DNA of 64,000 nucleotides from Homarus americanus (lineage: Eukaryota > Arthropoda > Malacostraca > Decapoda > Nephropidae). The notes under the pieces are model-generated. The model was not told where the DNA came from and searched no databases. It saw only the letters and a list, made by a program, of their open reading frames with translations. This document shows, piece after piece, positions 11,004-22,865 of this stretch (positions are counted from its first letter, which is position 1; the number at the start of each line of letters is the position of its first letter). The position numbers and the translations under genes are program-made. The DNA is taken from contig NW_024736071.1 in the NCBI RefSeq assembly GCF_018991925.1, positions 8,657,009-8,721,008 on the forward strand, given 5' to 3'.

Positions 11004-11060
11004 ACGGACGGACGGACGGACGGACGGACGGACAGACGGACGGACAGACAGACAGACATC
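11004..11060. repeat. (ACGG)n / (ACAG)n microsatellite
   Basis: About eleven GACG-type repeats grading into GACA, preceded by a short GA run at about 10980-10996. Confidence 0.9.
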
Positions 11061-11330
11061 ACCACTGAAATGTTAAAAGATGATCCATGACGTAATAAGA
11101 CTGATGAATATTATGTCGATATTATTCTTACTTTCAAAAACCTTTCTTTTCTATTCCTTCCCCTGCAAATCCTCCTCCTCCTCCCACCTTTCATCTCCAC
11201 TTTGTCTCTTCCTATACAACCTTTATCTCTTCCACTTCTTCCTCTCATTCTCTAACCTTTTTTTTGTTTTTTTACACCTTTATCTTACTATTTCAAGCTG
11301 CTGTATTGTGTGGTGTGGGAGGATTAGCAA
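11061..11330. other. Non-genic T/C-rich DNA
   Basis: No recognisable gene. The frame through it is a low-complexity Phe/Ser/Leu translation. Confidence 0.5.
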
Positions 11331-11339
11331 AAAAGCTGT

Positions 11340-11423
11340 CACAAAAATGCATGTAATGGAGGAGCGTGGTCACCAACCCTCAAGAATAAATATGGTTCCT
11401 TGATTGATTGATTGATTGATAGA
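11340..11423 (+). mobile_element. Non-LTR retroelement 3' end, (TGAT)n-tailed family, copy 1
   Basis: Only the last codons of an RT-type ORF survive: W-R-S-V-V-T-N-P-Q-E then TAA at about 11357-11390, followed by a short 3' untranslated part and a tail of TTGA repeats at 11401-11421. The copy at 20283-20466 on the other strand has the same end (W-R-T-V-V-A-N-P-Q-I, then TGATTGATTGAT). An extreme 5' truncation is the normal product of target-primed reverse transcription. Assignment rests on the comparison of the two copies. Confidence 0.65.
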
Positions 11424-12480
11424 CTCCCATGCCGAGTTCAAGAGACACCATCATCTATGCATAATCGCCACAGTAATTTGCTTCCTGTTCGAACTTGGAA
11501 ACTTTTTGGACAACTACAAAATATATCGATTCGAATCAATAATTCCTGGTTGTGTTTCCTGTTCTTGTCATTCCCTCCCCCCCTCTCTCTCTCTATCTTC
11601 AGTCTGTCCTCCATTCTCCTCTCACTCCTCTCTCTCGCTCTCCTCACAGTCTGTCTTCTCACCTCTCTCTCTCTCTCACCACCTATCCCTCTCACTTCTC
11701 TATCTCTTTCCCCTCTCACTCTCCCGCGTCACCTCAGTCCCCCCCTCTTTTTTTGCCTCCTCTTTTCCTCCTGAATAACCGTTGCTACCTGTCCTCCTAC
11801 CTGCTTAATATTCCTCTTTTCCGTATCACTTCTCATCTCTTTGTTTTTCTGTTGCTTTCCTTCCTCCTCTCTCCTTTTATATTGGTGTTTTCTCCTCCCC
11901 ACCTCACTATCCTATCTTCATCTGATTTTTTCCCTCTTGTCCAAACCTTCCTCTTTTTCCTCCCCTGTTTCTTTTATATCTCTCTATCTCTCTTTTATCT
12001 CAGCTTATCTCTTTTATAAATATGTCTCCCTCTTTCTCTCCCCTCCTTTCCTCTGTTCTACCTTGCTTCCATCATGGTTCCTCTTCCTTCCTCCACTTGT
12101 TTCCATATCTCTTCCGGGTTTTCTCTTTTCTCTCTCCCTTTCTAAACCTCTAATCCCCCTCTCCCTCTTCTCCTTCCCCTCGTTCTCTTCATCTCTCACC
12201 TTTCCTCATTCTCTCCTCCTCCTCCTTCCCCTACCCCTTCTCAGTTAACCCTCTTCTCTCTTTCCTCCCCACCTCTTTCTCTTTCCCTTTTAATTCTCTT
12301 CTTCTTTTATCTAACCTCAACTCATTCCTTAACCCTTCCATGTCCCCCTCTCCACCTCTTTCACTTTCTCCCCAAACTCAATTTTTCTAACCCTCCTTTT
12401 CCTTTCCCTCTCCCCCTTCTGCTCCTGCTTCCTCTCCTCCCTCGTCGCCTGTTTCTCCCCTTCCCCATCTCCCCACCACC
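11424..12480. repeat. CT-rich low-complexity region
   Basis: Bases 11424-11560 are unremarkable. From about 11565 to 12480 the plus strand is CT-dominated with short CTCTCT runs. Overlapping Ser/Leu/Pro-rich frames on plus and Arg/Glu-rich on minus are composition artefacts. Confidence 0.75.
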
Positions 12481-13000
12481 AGGGTCACATCAGGTCCCGG
12501 CTGTGGGGAGCACCATGCATTATCCAATATTTAGTGTTGTGACATGAGACAGAATCCGTCAAACAGCGGGTGCAGCACCCTCCTATAAGTGGGGAGGAGG
12601 CGGGTGGGGAGGGAGGAACCACCATTATCTTTCATCCTCCCCACACCCTCCTCCTCTCCCAGCATCCAATGTATAAGTTAATGCGCATCGGGGAATCGCA
12701 TGCATGGGGAATACACCTCCGGTTGTCTCCATGTCACGGCCGCCTTGATACCGCCCGTACTGAACTCGGTGGCTATGGTCAATGGTCAGGTTGTTTATAC
12801 CGTTACCATGGTTATATCAGCTGATTTTTGTTTATGTACTGTATACCATCATCGTGGGTACGTCAGCTGACTTGTTATTTACACCGTTGTCATGGTTATC
12901 TAAGGTGGTTATATAAGGTGGTTTTTGTTTACCATATCAGGGGGTGGAGCAGAGAGCCGTGGGGGTAACTTGTGGTCTCTTGTGGCTGATTATTCTGAAG
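12481..13000. other. Non-genic sequence with imperfect local repeats
   Basis: Between about 12790 and 12940 a phrase like ACCGTTACCATGGTTAT recurs with changes (12797, 12879), mixed with GTCAGCTGA. No gene was recognised. Confidence 0.5.
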
Positions 13001-13700
13001 TAATTATGAGTTATTAGTAAAATTATGAGTCATTAGTATGACTATTTATCATTAATACTAATATGAATCATTAGTATCATTAGTATAATTATGAATCATT
13101 AGTACAATTATGAGTCATTAGTATAATTATGAGTCATTAGTATACTTGTAAGTCATTAGGTTAATTATATGTTATTAGCATAATTGAGTCAGTATAGTTA
13201 TAGATTAGTATAATTATGAATCATTAGTATAATTGTTAATCATTAGTATAATTAAGAGTTATTTGTATAATTATGAGTCATTAGTGTAATTTTGAGTCAT
13301 GAATATAATTTGAATTATTATTATAATTAGATGTCATAAGTATAATTACTAGTTATTAGCATAATTATAAGTTCTAAATATAATTATGATTCACTAGTAT
13401 AATTAAAGTTGTGAGTATATTTATTAGTCACTAGCATAATTAAAAGTTCTAAATATAATTATGAGTCATTAGTATAATTAGAACTTCGTGTAAGTATTAT
13501 TATGAATTATTAGCATAATTATAAGTTTCTAGCCTGATTATATAAATAAAATACATATTGATTAGCATAATTAGCAGCTATGACTATAATTAATACACGA
13601 GTTATAGAAGTTATAAGTATAATTAGGTTATATTACTATCATAAGGTGATATACGAATATTAAACAGTTATTAGTATGATTTGTAGTTAAAAGTAAATTA
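13000..13700. repeat. Degenerate AT-rich tandem array, about 19-bp unit
   Basis: The unit is GTATAATTATGAGTCATTA (19 bp), best preserved at 13080-13160 and decaying on both sides. No coding potential. Confidence 0.85.
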
Positions 13701-13724
13701 ACACAGTTTAAGATCTTAACTCCC

Positions 13725-14660
13725 CCACCTTGGCTCTAACTCTTCCCCAGCTTCCAACCTTGGCTCTACCTCTTCCCCAGCTTCCCCAACCTTGGGCTCC
13801 CTCTTCCCCAACCTTGGCTCTCATACCCCAGCTTCCCAACCTTGGCTCTACCTCTTCCAGCTTCCTCAACCTTGGCTCTACCTCTTCCCCAGCTTCTCAA
13901 CCTTGGCTCTACCTCTTCCCAGCTTCCCCAACCTTGGCTCTACCTCTTCCCCAGCTTCTAACCTTGGCTCTACCTCTTCCCCAGTTCCTCCCAACCTTGG
14001 CTCCTACCTTCCCATCTTCCAACCTTGGCTTTCCTCTCCAGTTTCCTCAACGTCTACCTCTTCAGCTTCCCCAACCTTGGCTCTACCTCTTCCCAGCTTC
14101 TAACCTTGGCTCTACCTCTTCCCCATCTTCCTCAACCTTGGCTCTACCTCTTCCCCAGCTTCCTCAACCTTGGCTCTACCTCTTCCCCAGCTTTCCCAAC
14201 CTTGGCTCTACCTCTTTTCCATCTTCCCATCTTCCTCAACCTTGGCTCTTCCTCTTCCCCATCTTCCCCAACCTTGGCTCTAACTCTTCCCCAGCTTCCA
14301 ACCTTGGCTCTACCTCTTCCCAGCTTCTCCAACCTTGGCCTAACTCTTCCCCATCTTCCCCAACCTTGGCTCACCTCTTCCCCATCTTCCCCAACCTTGG
14401 CTCTACCTCTTCCCCAGCTTCCTCAACCTTGGCTCTACCTCTTCCCCAGCTTCAACCTTGGCTCTACCTCTTCCCCATCTTCCCCAACCTTGGCTCTATC
14501 TTCCCAACTTCCCCAACCTTGTCCTCCTCCCATCTTCCTTGGCTACTCTTCCTTCCCCAACCTTGGCTCTACCTCTTCCCCCTTCCCCCAACCTTGGCTC
14601 TACCTCTTCCCCATCTTCCCCAACCTTGGCTCTACCTCTTCCCCTTCCCCAGGCTCTTTC
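13725..14660. repeat. 32-bp minisatellite
   Basis: CAACCTTGGCTCTACCTCTT followed by CCCCAGCTTCCT recurs at 32 bp (for example 14135 and 14167), with indels and a CCCATCTT variant. The 32-bp unit has no stop codon in any plus frame, which explains the long frames (316 and 264 residues) across it. They are not genes. Confidence 0.95.
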
Positions 14661-15430
14661 TTCCCAACAGCTTCTCCTAACCACACTTTTTCCCCACCAG
14701 TTCCTCCTTCCATCTTCCCCCATCCCCCCCTCCTCCTTAGCCCTTTTCCTCAGCCTTCCCACTGTAACTTCGGTTTTCTCTCCCCCAAGTCTCACACTAT
14801 CTACCCCTTATCTTCCTAACCTCCTCCCCAGTTTCCCTCCTCCGTTTCCACTCTCCTCACCCGTCGCCTTTCTCCTTGACCCTCCTCCCCCAGCCTCCAT
14901 ACTCCCCCTCACCCTTATCCCTGCCCCATAGACCTAATCCTCCTCCCCTCCCGCCCTGACCCTCTCCTCCTCCCCCTTCATCCTCTCCTCCCTCCCTCCC
15001 TCCTCTTCCTCTTCTCTCACCCTCCTCCCCTCCCTTTCTTCACCTCCCTCACTTCCATTAGCTTCTCTATCCCTTCCCTCACCCCTCCTGCCTCTTCTCC
15101 CCCACCTCCATTACCCTCCTTCTTTCCTCCCTCCTCTTCCACCTCCTCCTCCTCCCTTCCCTCATCTTCCTCCTCTCCTCCTCTCTCTCATCTCCCTCAC
15201 CCCCTCACTCCCCTGCCTCCCACCTGCATTACCCTCCTCCCCTCCCCTTCCACATACTCCTCACTCCCCTCCCTCACCCTCCCTCCTTCACCTCAATTAT
15301 CCTCCCCCATTCCTTCCCACAATCCCACACCCTCCTCTCTACCCTCCCTCACCTCCATTTCCCTCTCCCTCCCTAACCCCACCTCCATTACCCTCTTCCG
15401 TCCTCTCCCTCCCCTCCCTCACCCACGCCG
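14661..15430. repeat. Pyrimidine-rich low-complexity tract
   Basis: CCTCCTCCC-type sequence without a fixed unit, following on from the 32-bp array. No gene. Confidence 0.75.
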
Positions 15431-17183
<1,753 letters not shown>

Positions 17184-17416
17184 CACATACTGTATGTGTG
17201 TGTGTGTGTGTGTGTGTATGTGTGTGTGTACAGAGGAGGTTATTTACACATATATTTATATATACGCATATGAGTTCCTGTCTTACTTTTACACACACAC
17301 ATACAGACACACAGATACACACACACACACACACACGCTTAAACACGACACACACACACACACACACACACCCCCACACACACACACACGTATATACACA
17401 GACAGACAGACAGACA

Positions 17417-17483
<67 letters not shown>

Positions 17484-17558
17484 CACACACACACACGCAC
17501 ACATGTATATACACAGACAGACAGACAGACACACACACACACACAGCACAGACAGACA

Positions 17559-17605
<47 letters not shown>

Positions 17606-17630
17606 ACACACACACACACACACACACAAG
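17184..17630. repeat. Compound (GT)n, then (CA)n / (CAGA)n microsatellite
   Basis: A GT run at about 17194-17230 is followed by AT-rich sequence and then, from 17290, CA runs alternating with CAGA runs in blocks (about 17400, 17452, 17512 and 17550). Frames on both strands are repeat translations. Confidence 0.95.
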
Positions 17631-18327
17631 GTTACGTGCTCTAAGGTGTCTATCTTGTTATAAGACTGTGCTGTGTTTTTCTGTTATTCTGGGGCACTGT
17701 TCATTGTCTCGTGGTGGTTGTTGACCTTGGTAGAGCTTCACCTTTGGGGCCTTCACCGGGCACCACTCAAGGGCTTCTTACACCTTATTGTTGGCTTCAC
17801 TCGGACTTTTTCGTGTAAGGTTTTTGTAGGCTTCATGTAAACACACATCTGATTTGACTCATATGTTACATTATACGTCTAGATTGATTAATTCATCCTC
17901 CGTGTTTTGTTACTTACACAGAGTTAACATTTACAGTAGCTTCACTTATCCTAACCATTGGTTCCTTATACATATACTTCATCTTAGCTAGAAAATAAAC
18001 GTCAAAATAAAAAAGCTCTCCCTCACAGCCAGGTGTCAGCATGACCCAGTTAACACGAACAAGACGGTCGGCCACCTTGTGTTGTATTTTCCTTCAAGTA
18101 AAAACATCTTGAGCAATGTTACATGTGAAGAGTCGCTTTTCCTTTACGTCGTTTTTATTTCCTTCTTTTTGATTCACGAATGAGCGAGGAATTTAAACAT
18201 GTAATTTGTATTGGTTTCGTACCATGCAGATCCTCGAGTGAGAGACAGTGTTTGAAAAGTCAACATGGGAGTTGCCCTGTCAATACTTTTTATTTTCTTT
18301 GTGTTGATGTTTCGCTGTAACGTTTTA

Positions 18328-18331
<4 letters not shown>
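17631..18331. other. Non-genic unique sequence
   Basis: No recognisable gene on either strand. Confidence 0.5.

Positions 18332-18368
<37 letters not shown>
18332..18368. repeat. (CT)n microsatellite
   Basis: About 18 CT repeats. Confidence 0.95.
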
Positions 18369-18372
<4 letters not shown>

Positions 18373-18539
18373 ACTCGCTGTCTTGATTTTCCTCTGAAAC
18401 CTGCAAGTTGTTGCAATTATTAATTTCATTGACTTTTTTCTCTATACAGAAAATGTTACGATGTTACCTCCTTTATATTTTGATGTTGATGTTTCACTCG
18501 CTGTAACATTTTAAGCCGGTTAGGTCATCATGTTTTCTT

Positions 18540-18657
18540 TTTCTACTGTTAATGGGACGAACATGAGCAATGAGCAATAGGGGTTGGGTGTAAACGGGAC
18601 TGCCCAGTATGGGCCAATAGGCCCACTGCAGTTTCCTCCATTCTTATGTTCTTAACT
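18540..18657 (+). mobile_element. Decapod-type retroelement 3' untranslated end (L2/CR1-like), copy 1
   Basis: The sense strand carries TATGGGCCAATAGGCCCACT then CAGTTTCCTCCATTCTTATG and TTCTTAA. The same landmark order (a GGCC...GGCC block, a short spacer, then TTCTTATGTTC) occurs in antisense at 20502-20580, where it follows a recognisable RT C-terminus. I know this 3' end as one of the commonest interspersed repeats of crayfish and crabs. Only the untranslated part is present here, so this is a strongly 5'-truncated copy. Confidence 0.7.
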
Positions 18658-18817
18658 GTTTTTGAGACTCTTGGGACAATGACTGCTGGTTGCTGGTACA
18701 ATGACTGCTATCTGACCTCGGGAACAATATTACTGCATCCTTCCTCAGTGATTGGTGACTGCTGTAGCTTGTATCAGGTGACCACAAGGAGGTGAAGCAG
18801 CCCCCTCCCCAAGGTTG

Positions 18818-18896
18818 GTGGGTCAGGTCAGGTCAGGTGGCGTCCCGAACTGCAACGTCAACACTCAGGATGTGTGAGTGTGTCTGTGTGTATGTG

Positions 18897-18993
<97 letters not shown>
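18818..18993. repeat. (AGGTC)n and long (GT)n microsatellite
   Basis: Three to four AGGTC repeats at 18818-18838, and an uninterrupted GT run at 18901-18993. Confidence 0.93.
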
Positions 18994-18995
<2 letters not shown>

Positions 18996-19617
18996 CCTTT
19001 TTGTTAAGATGTCATAAGCTAAGTTATGTCAGTGGGTTTTGCTGGAGTCATCCGGCCAATAATGATTGTTTGTGTTTTTTTGTGTTTTTTGTGTGTGTGT
19101 GACGTTAGGTTAGATTCAGTATATTGTAAACCTAGACTAAGATGATTCCGGAACTATATCATCTCTATTATCTAAAACTAGACTTAGGACTAACACCTCG
19201 TTCTAGACAAGACACAATAGGGCACTTATCATAGTCCTTTAACTGTAGTGTGTATCTGTCTGTTCCTCTCTCTCAGGTGACAAAATGTGCGACCACTGTT
19301 AGCCTGAGATTAACTCCCAGTTACCAGACCCTGCCACGTGGAGGCCAGTGGTTCGTCTTAGGGCCCACCCACACAGGTAGTGACACGTTAGGCTGTATAC
19401 CGCCCAAGCTCAAGGCTGAATCCAGATGTGTCAGCGATGCCACCAGCAGGACCCGTCCCCTGGCACCATACATCCACCACCACTGGACCCCGCCTTGAAC
19501 TCTCCCCCTCTATGTACATGCGAGTCGGCCAGCCTAACCCGCCACCACCCGTTCACATGTTATTATGAATTTGATCTTCTATTTATGTTCAACATTTTCT
19601 TTTTCTCTCCATACCTG

Positions 19618-19648
<31 letters not shown>

Positions 19649-20280
19649 TTGTTTATTTGCTAACCATTTTGCTTTTCTTCCGTTTATTTCTTTGTTTGTC
19701 TGTTTCTGTCTGTGTCCTTGCGTGTTTCTCTTGTAACTCCTTCTATACACCCATACGTGTTGCTTCTTCTCTTACTAAGCCTTTTCTTATCATTATCATT
19801 GTAAGATAAAACACTGAAATGTGTCTTGGGAGCAGCAGTTTAATATAAGTATTGATGTTGGTCATTTTAATTATATTTGTATTTATTCATATTTACAGTT
19901 ATTTGTAGAGTTTTTTATTTGTTATAAGGAATTGCGTGGTTGTATCAGTGTTTGGCTGTACAGTACTGTACGTCGATGTTATCATTTTGTACCTGTTCTT
20001 ATTGTTAGTTTTTCTGAATAATGGTTTATCGTGTTTACAATATGTGTGTGTGTGTGTGTGTGTGATACAGAACAATATAAACTAGTAAAATAAAAATATT
20101 ATCACACTGTCAATCCTTCAAAGAGAAACAGGAACAGGGAACGAAAGGAGAAGAAACAGAAATAAGTTTTCTTGTTTACTTCTCTGGACAGGATTATCAA
20201 CCTCCTGAGATATTTGCATTGCGATGGGATGGAAAGCTAAACTAAACTGTCTTTCCATAATTCATTGTACAGTAGCTTAT
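18994..20280. other. Non-genic unique sequence
   Basis: No recognisable gene. A (TCTG)n run lies at about 19618-19648 and a short GT run at about 20042-20062. An 82-residue plus frame at 19250-19498 has no known motif. Confidence 0.5.
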
Positions 20281-20282
20281 CA

Positions 20283-20466
20283 AGTATCAATCAATCAGAG
20301 TACCGTCCTCATATCTGAGGGTTGGCGACCACAGTCCTCCATTCTAAACGTTCTCGGGCTGTTTGTACCAATCCTCTAAGGATTTGGATCTCTCTGGGGA
20401 CCCAGTTTTTAATTTAATTCGTCCAACTCAGTCTCTGCCTTCCCTTGGCCATCCTACCCCCAAGTG
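20283..20466 (-). mobile_element. Non-LTR RT C-terminus, (TGAT)n-tailed family, copy 2
   Basis: Reading the minus strand gives G-R-M-A-K-G-R-Q-R-L-S-W-T-N, a stop, I-K-N-W-V-P-R-E-I, then a basic stretch ending L-E-W-R-T-V-V-A-N-P-Q-I and TGA. The pattern GRQR.SW...I..W, about 20 residues, then EWR.VVAN is the usual extreme C-terminus of many non-LTR reverse transcriptases. One in-frame TAA shows it is dead. It is followed by GATTGATTGAT, the same tail as at 11401-11421. Upstream coding sequence is missing, so the copy is 5'-truncated. Confidence 0.75.
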
Positions 20467-20483
20467 TACTGTGATATTATACG

Positions 20484-20501
20484 TTAGGTTAGGTTAGGTT
20501 A
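20484..20501. repeat. Interstitial TTAGG tract, left
   Basis: About three and a half TTAGG repeats, the arthropod telomeric unit, immediately next to the 3' end of the retroelement fragment at 20502-20697. Confidence 0.85.
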
Positions 20502-20697
20502 GAACATACGAACATAAGAAAATAAGGAGTTCTGCAATAGGCCGGTTGGCCTGTGCATGGCAGCTCCTGTCGAGAGTTACTACCACTCTCTATCATCCAT
20601 GAATCTATCCAGCCTCCTTTTGAAACTTTCCAGCGTTCCAGCACTTACTACAAAGTTGCTAAGCTTGTTCCACTCGTCCACCACCCTATTTGTAACC
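20502..20697 (-). mobile_element. L2/CR1-like retroelement 3' end with RT C-terminus, copy 2
   Basis: The minus strand from about 20690 encodes NRVVDEWNKLSNFVV, SAGTLESFKRRLDRF and MDDREW followed by TAG at about 20581. The pattern N-R-V-V-x-x-W-N-x-L-P...V....S...FK..LD is the standard C-terminus of L2/CR1-type reverse transcriptases of invertebrates. A roughly 80-bp 3' untranslated part follows, with the same landmarks as the copy at 18540-18657. Only about 37 codons are left. It is flanked on both sides by TTAGG repeats. Confidence 0.85.
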
Positions 20698-20712
20698 AGG
20701 TTAGGTTAGGTT
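20698..20712. repeat. Interstitial TTAGG tract, right
   Basis: Sequence AGGTTAGGTTAGG at the truncated 5' side of the retroelement fragment, matching the tract on its other side. Further short TTAGG-like runs occur at about 35068-35090 and 52776-52820. Confidence 0.8.
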
Positions 20713-20944
20713 TGATAATTTAGTTCTTTCATACACATATATATCACATGCACACAGGAACGCACAAACTTATATAAAACACAGCACATGTCTGCTTGTA
20801 CACTCGCTATACATATCTACTTTTAAACATAGACGCACATACCCGCACCTAAATTATACGGGACGTTACTTCAAACACACACAGAGACACACACAGACAG
20901 ACAGACAGACACGCAGACAGACACACAGACAGACACACAGACAG

Positions 20945-20987
<43 letters not shown>

Positions 20988-21126
20988 GCTTATAATTCAG
21001 CGCGGTTGTCAAATTACAATCAGCAATAGAATACTTTAGCCCATTGTTAGACGGTAATGCCAAGACGAGTCGATCCGATGACGTTATCAAGTCCTCCACG
21101 CTGAATAAATTCCTTATTCTTAAGAC

Positions 21127-21169
<43 letters not shown>

Positions 21170-21844
21170 ACCTTTCGTTGTGTTTTTTTTTCCTTGTTTT
21201 CGTTATTTTGATTTACATTGTCTCTCTTCTTCTTATTTACTCCTATTTACTGCTTAATTCTAACTGTCATTAATTAAATCTGACTGGACCAGGGCTACTT
21301 AACTTTGCACTTGTTGAATTAAAGACAGTCGAGTGCAGTGCCAGCCACCGTACTGCCTTGCGTATCGAAGGCTTAGTATTCAGTGTACTGTATCCAATCT
21401 ACCCTTAATAGTTCTACAGGTGTAGGAGACCCGCTGTGACTGACACATCCATATAAATTATCAAGTTTATACTCAAGGAAACACTGATCATTATATAAAT
21501 ACTTAAAACTACATTAAAGATGGCCAAATTGATCTAAGAATACTGAAATAATACAAATTGACTACAAAAACCAATAAATAAACAAATAAACGTTGGATGT
21601 TGACTCAGTGTGGAGTAGTGATAACGTAATATACAAGTAGATCAGGTCGTGTTGATCCTTCATATCAAATTATCGACATCAAAACATTGTGCGTTTGTGT
21701 TCACGTTCTCAAGTAAAAAAAAAATCTCCGATAGTTGGTGAATCTTTTCGTCTTCAGCTTCATTTGGTGTTTTGTTTTCATTTTTTTTAGGGAGGATATT
21801 AACAATTCTCTGTGTCTCTTCCATCATTTTCTGGGTATGACACG
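20713..21844. other. Non-genic unique sequence with microsatellites
   Basis: It contains a (CA)n run at about 20948-20985, preceded by CAGACA repeats, and a (CT)n run at about 21130-21166. No gene recognised. Confidence 0.55.
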
Positions 21845-22230
21845 TGGTATCCTTTACGATTGCTGTGGTGTCAGGTTAGGAGAGTGTTGGTGTCGTTACT
21901 ACCGGGATGTCATGGTGGCATGTTAGGAAGGAGAGAAGTGTTGGTGTCAGTTACTACCGGGATGTGTCAGGTAGTGTGTCATGGTGGCATGTGAGGAAGG
22001 AGGAGAGAAGTGTTGGTGTCAGTTACTGCCGGGATGTGTCAGGTAGTGTGTCATGGTGGCATGTTAGGAAGGAGAAGTGTTGGTGTCAGTTACTACTGGA
22101 TGTGTCGGTGGGTATGTCATGGTGGCATGTGAGGGGGAGAGGAGTGTTGGTGTAGTTACTGCCGGGATGTGTCATGGTGGCATGTGGAAGGAGGAGAGGT
22201 GTTGGTGTCAGTTACTACCGGGATGTGTCA
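21845..22230. repeat. 67-72-bp minisatellite, left block
   Basis: GTGTTGGTGTCAGTTACTAC recurs at 21938, 22010 and 22077 (72 and 67 bp apart), each followed by CGGGATGTGTCAGGTAGTG and a CATGGTGGCATG segment. About five units are present. The block ends inside a unit, at the retroelement insertion. Confidence 0.92.
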
Positions 22231-22705
22231 TTGATTTGATTTTGCCCTTACAGCGGCTACTTTATAATGCACCACACTCATCTGTGAGCGGTAGCAAAGG
22301 ATTACAGAGTAGCGTTTACAACGGGTCATAATAATTAACCCCAGTTGTCAGGATATTATGGCACTGAATGTTACCAGTATTTCAATTACATTATTGTTAG
22401 TTCTATACATAAGGGTAACTTATTCACAACTGCGTGAGTACAGGCGTGTGAGGCAGTATGTCTGGCCTCACACTTTGTTATCACATTTACGTGAGAATAT
22501 TCAAGCACATTGCGTATTTGGTTCTGTACATGAGAACTGATATAGTTACTAAGTGCAAAAAAGTGGATACAATCTTAATATGTCGGCTATCTTGCCATTA
22601 GAGATGAAGTGTTGTGCCATTTCACACACAGTGTGCTTGGACCTGTCCTAAAGGTTCTATCTTCACACAGTCGAGGACGTAGTGTTCAAGTGTGTGGCCA
22701 TATGT
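22231..22705 (-). mobile_element. 475-bp 5'-truncated retroelement inserted in the minisatellite
   Basis: The insertion reads on the minus strand. It begins at 22705 with T-Y-G-H-T-L-E-H-Y-V-L-D-C, then V-K-I-E-P-L-G-Q and a stop about ten codons later. This is the C-terminal Cys/His motif found after the thumb in many Jockey/I-type elements. A 3' untranslated region follows, ending at 22231 in AAAATCAAATCAA. The minisatellite unit is split, and GGGATGTGTCA (22220-22230) is repeated as GGGATGAGTCA (22706-22716), an 11-bp target-site duplication with one mismatch. The same C-terminus and 3' end occur at 27647-27918. Confidence 0.85.
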
Positions 22706-22865
22706 GGGATGAGTCAGGTAGTGTGTCATGGTAGCAGGTTAGGGAGGAGGAGAGGAGTGTTGGTGTCACTTACTACCGGGATGTGTCAGGTAGTGTGTCA
22801 TGGTGAGGTTGGGAGGAGAAGTGTTGGTGTCACTTATTCAGGATGTGTCCGTAGGGTGTCATCTC
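22706..22865. repeat. 67-72-bp minisatellite, right block
   Basis: It resumes exactly after the insertion with GGGATGAGTCAGGTAGTG and continues for about two more units before decaying. Confidence 0.88.

Noticed and set aside
11525..11545. tRNA B-box-like word near ATTCGAATC
   Set aside because: No A-box at proper spacing and no cloverleaf.
13730..14819. 316- and 264-residue Leu/Pro-rich frames
   Set aside because: Translations of a stop-free 32-bp tandem repeat in three frames.
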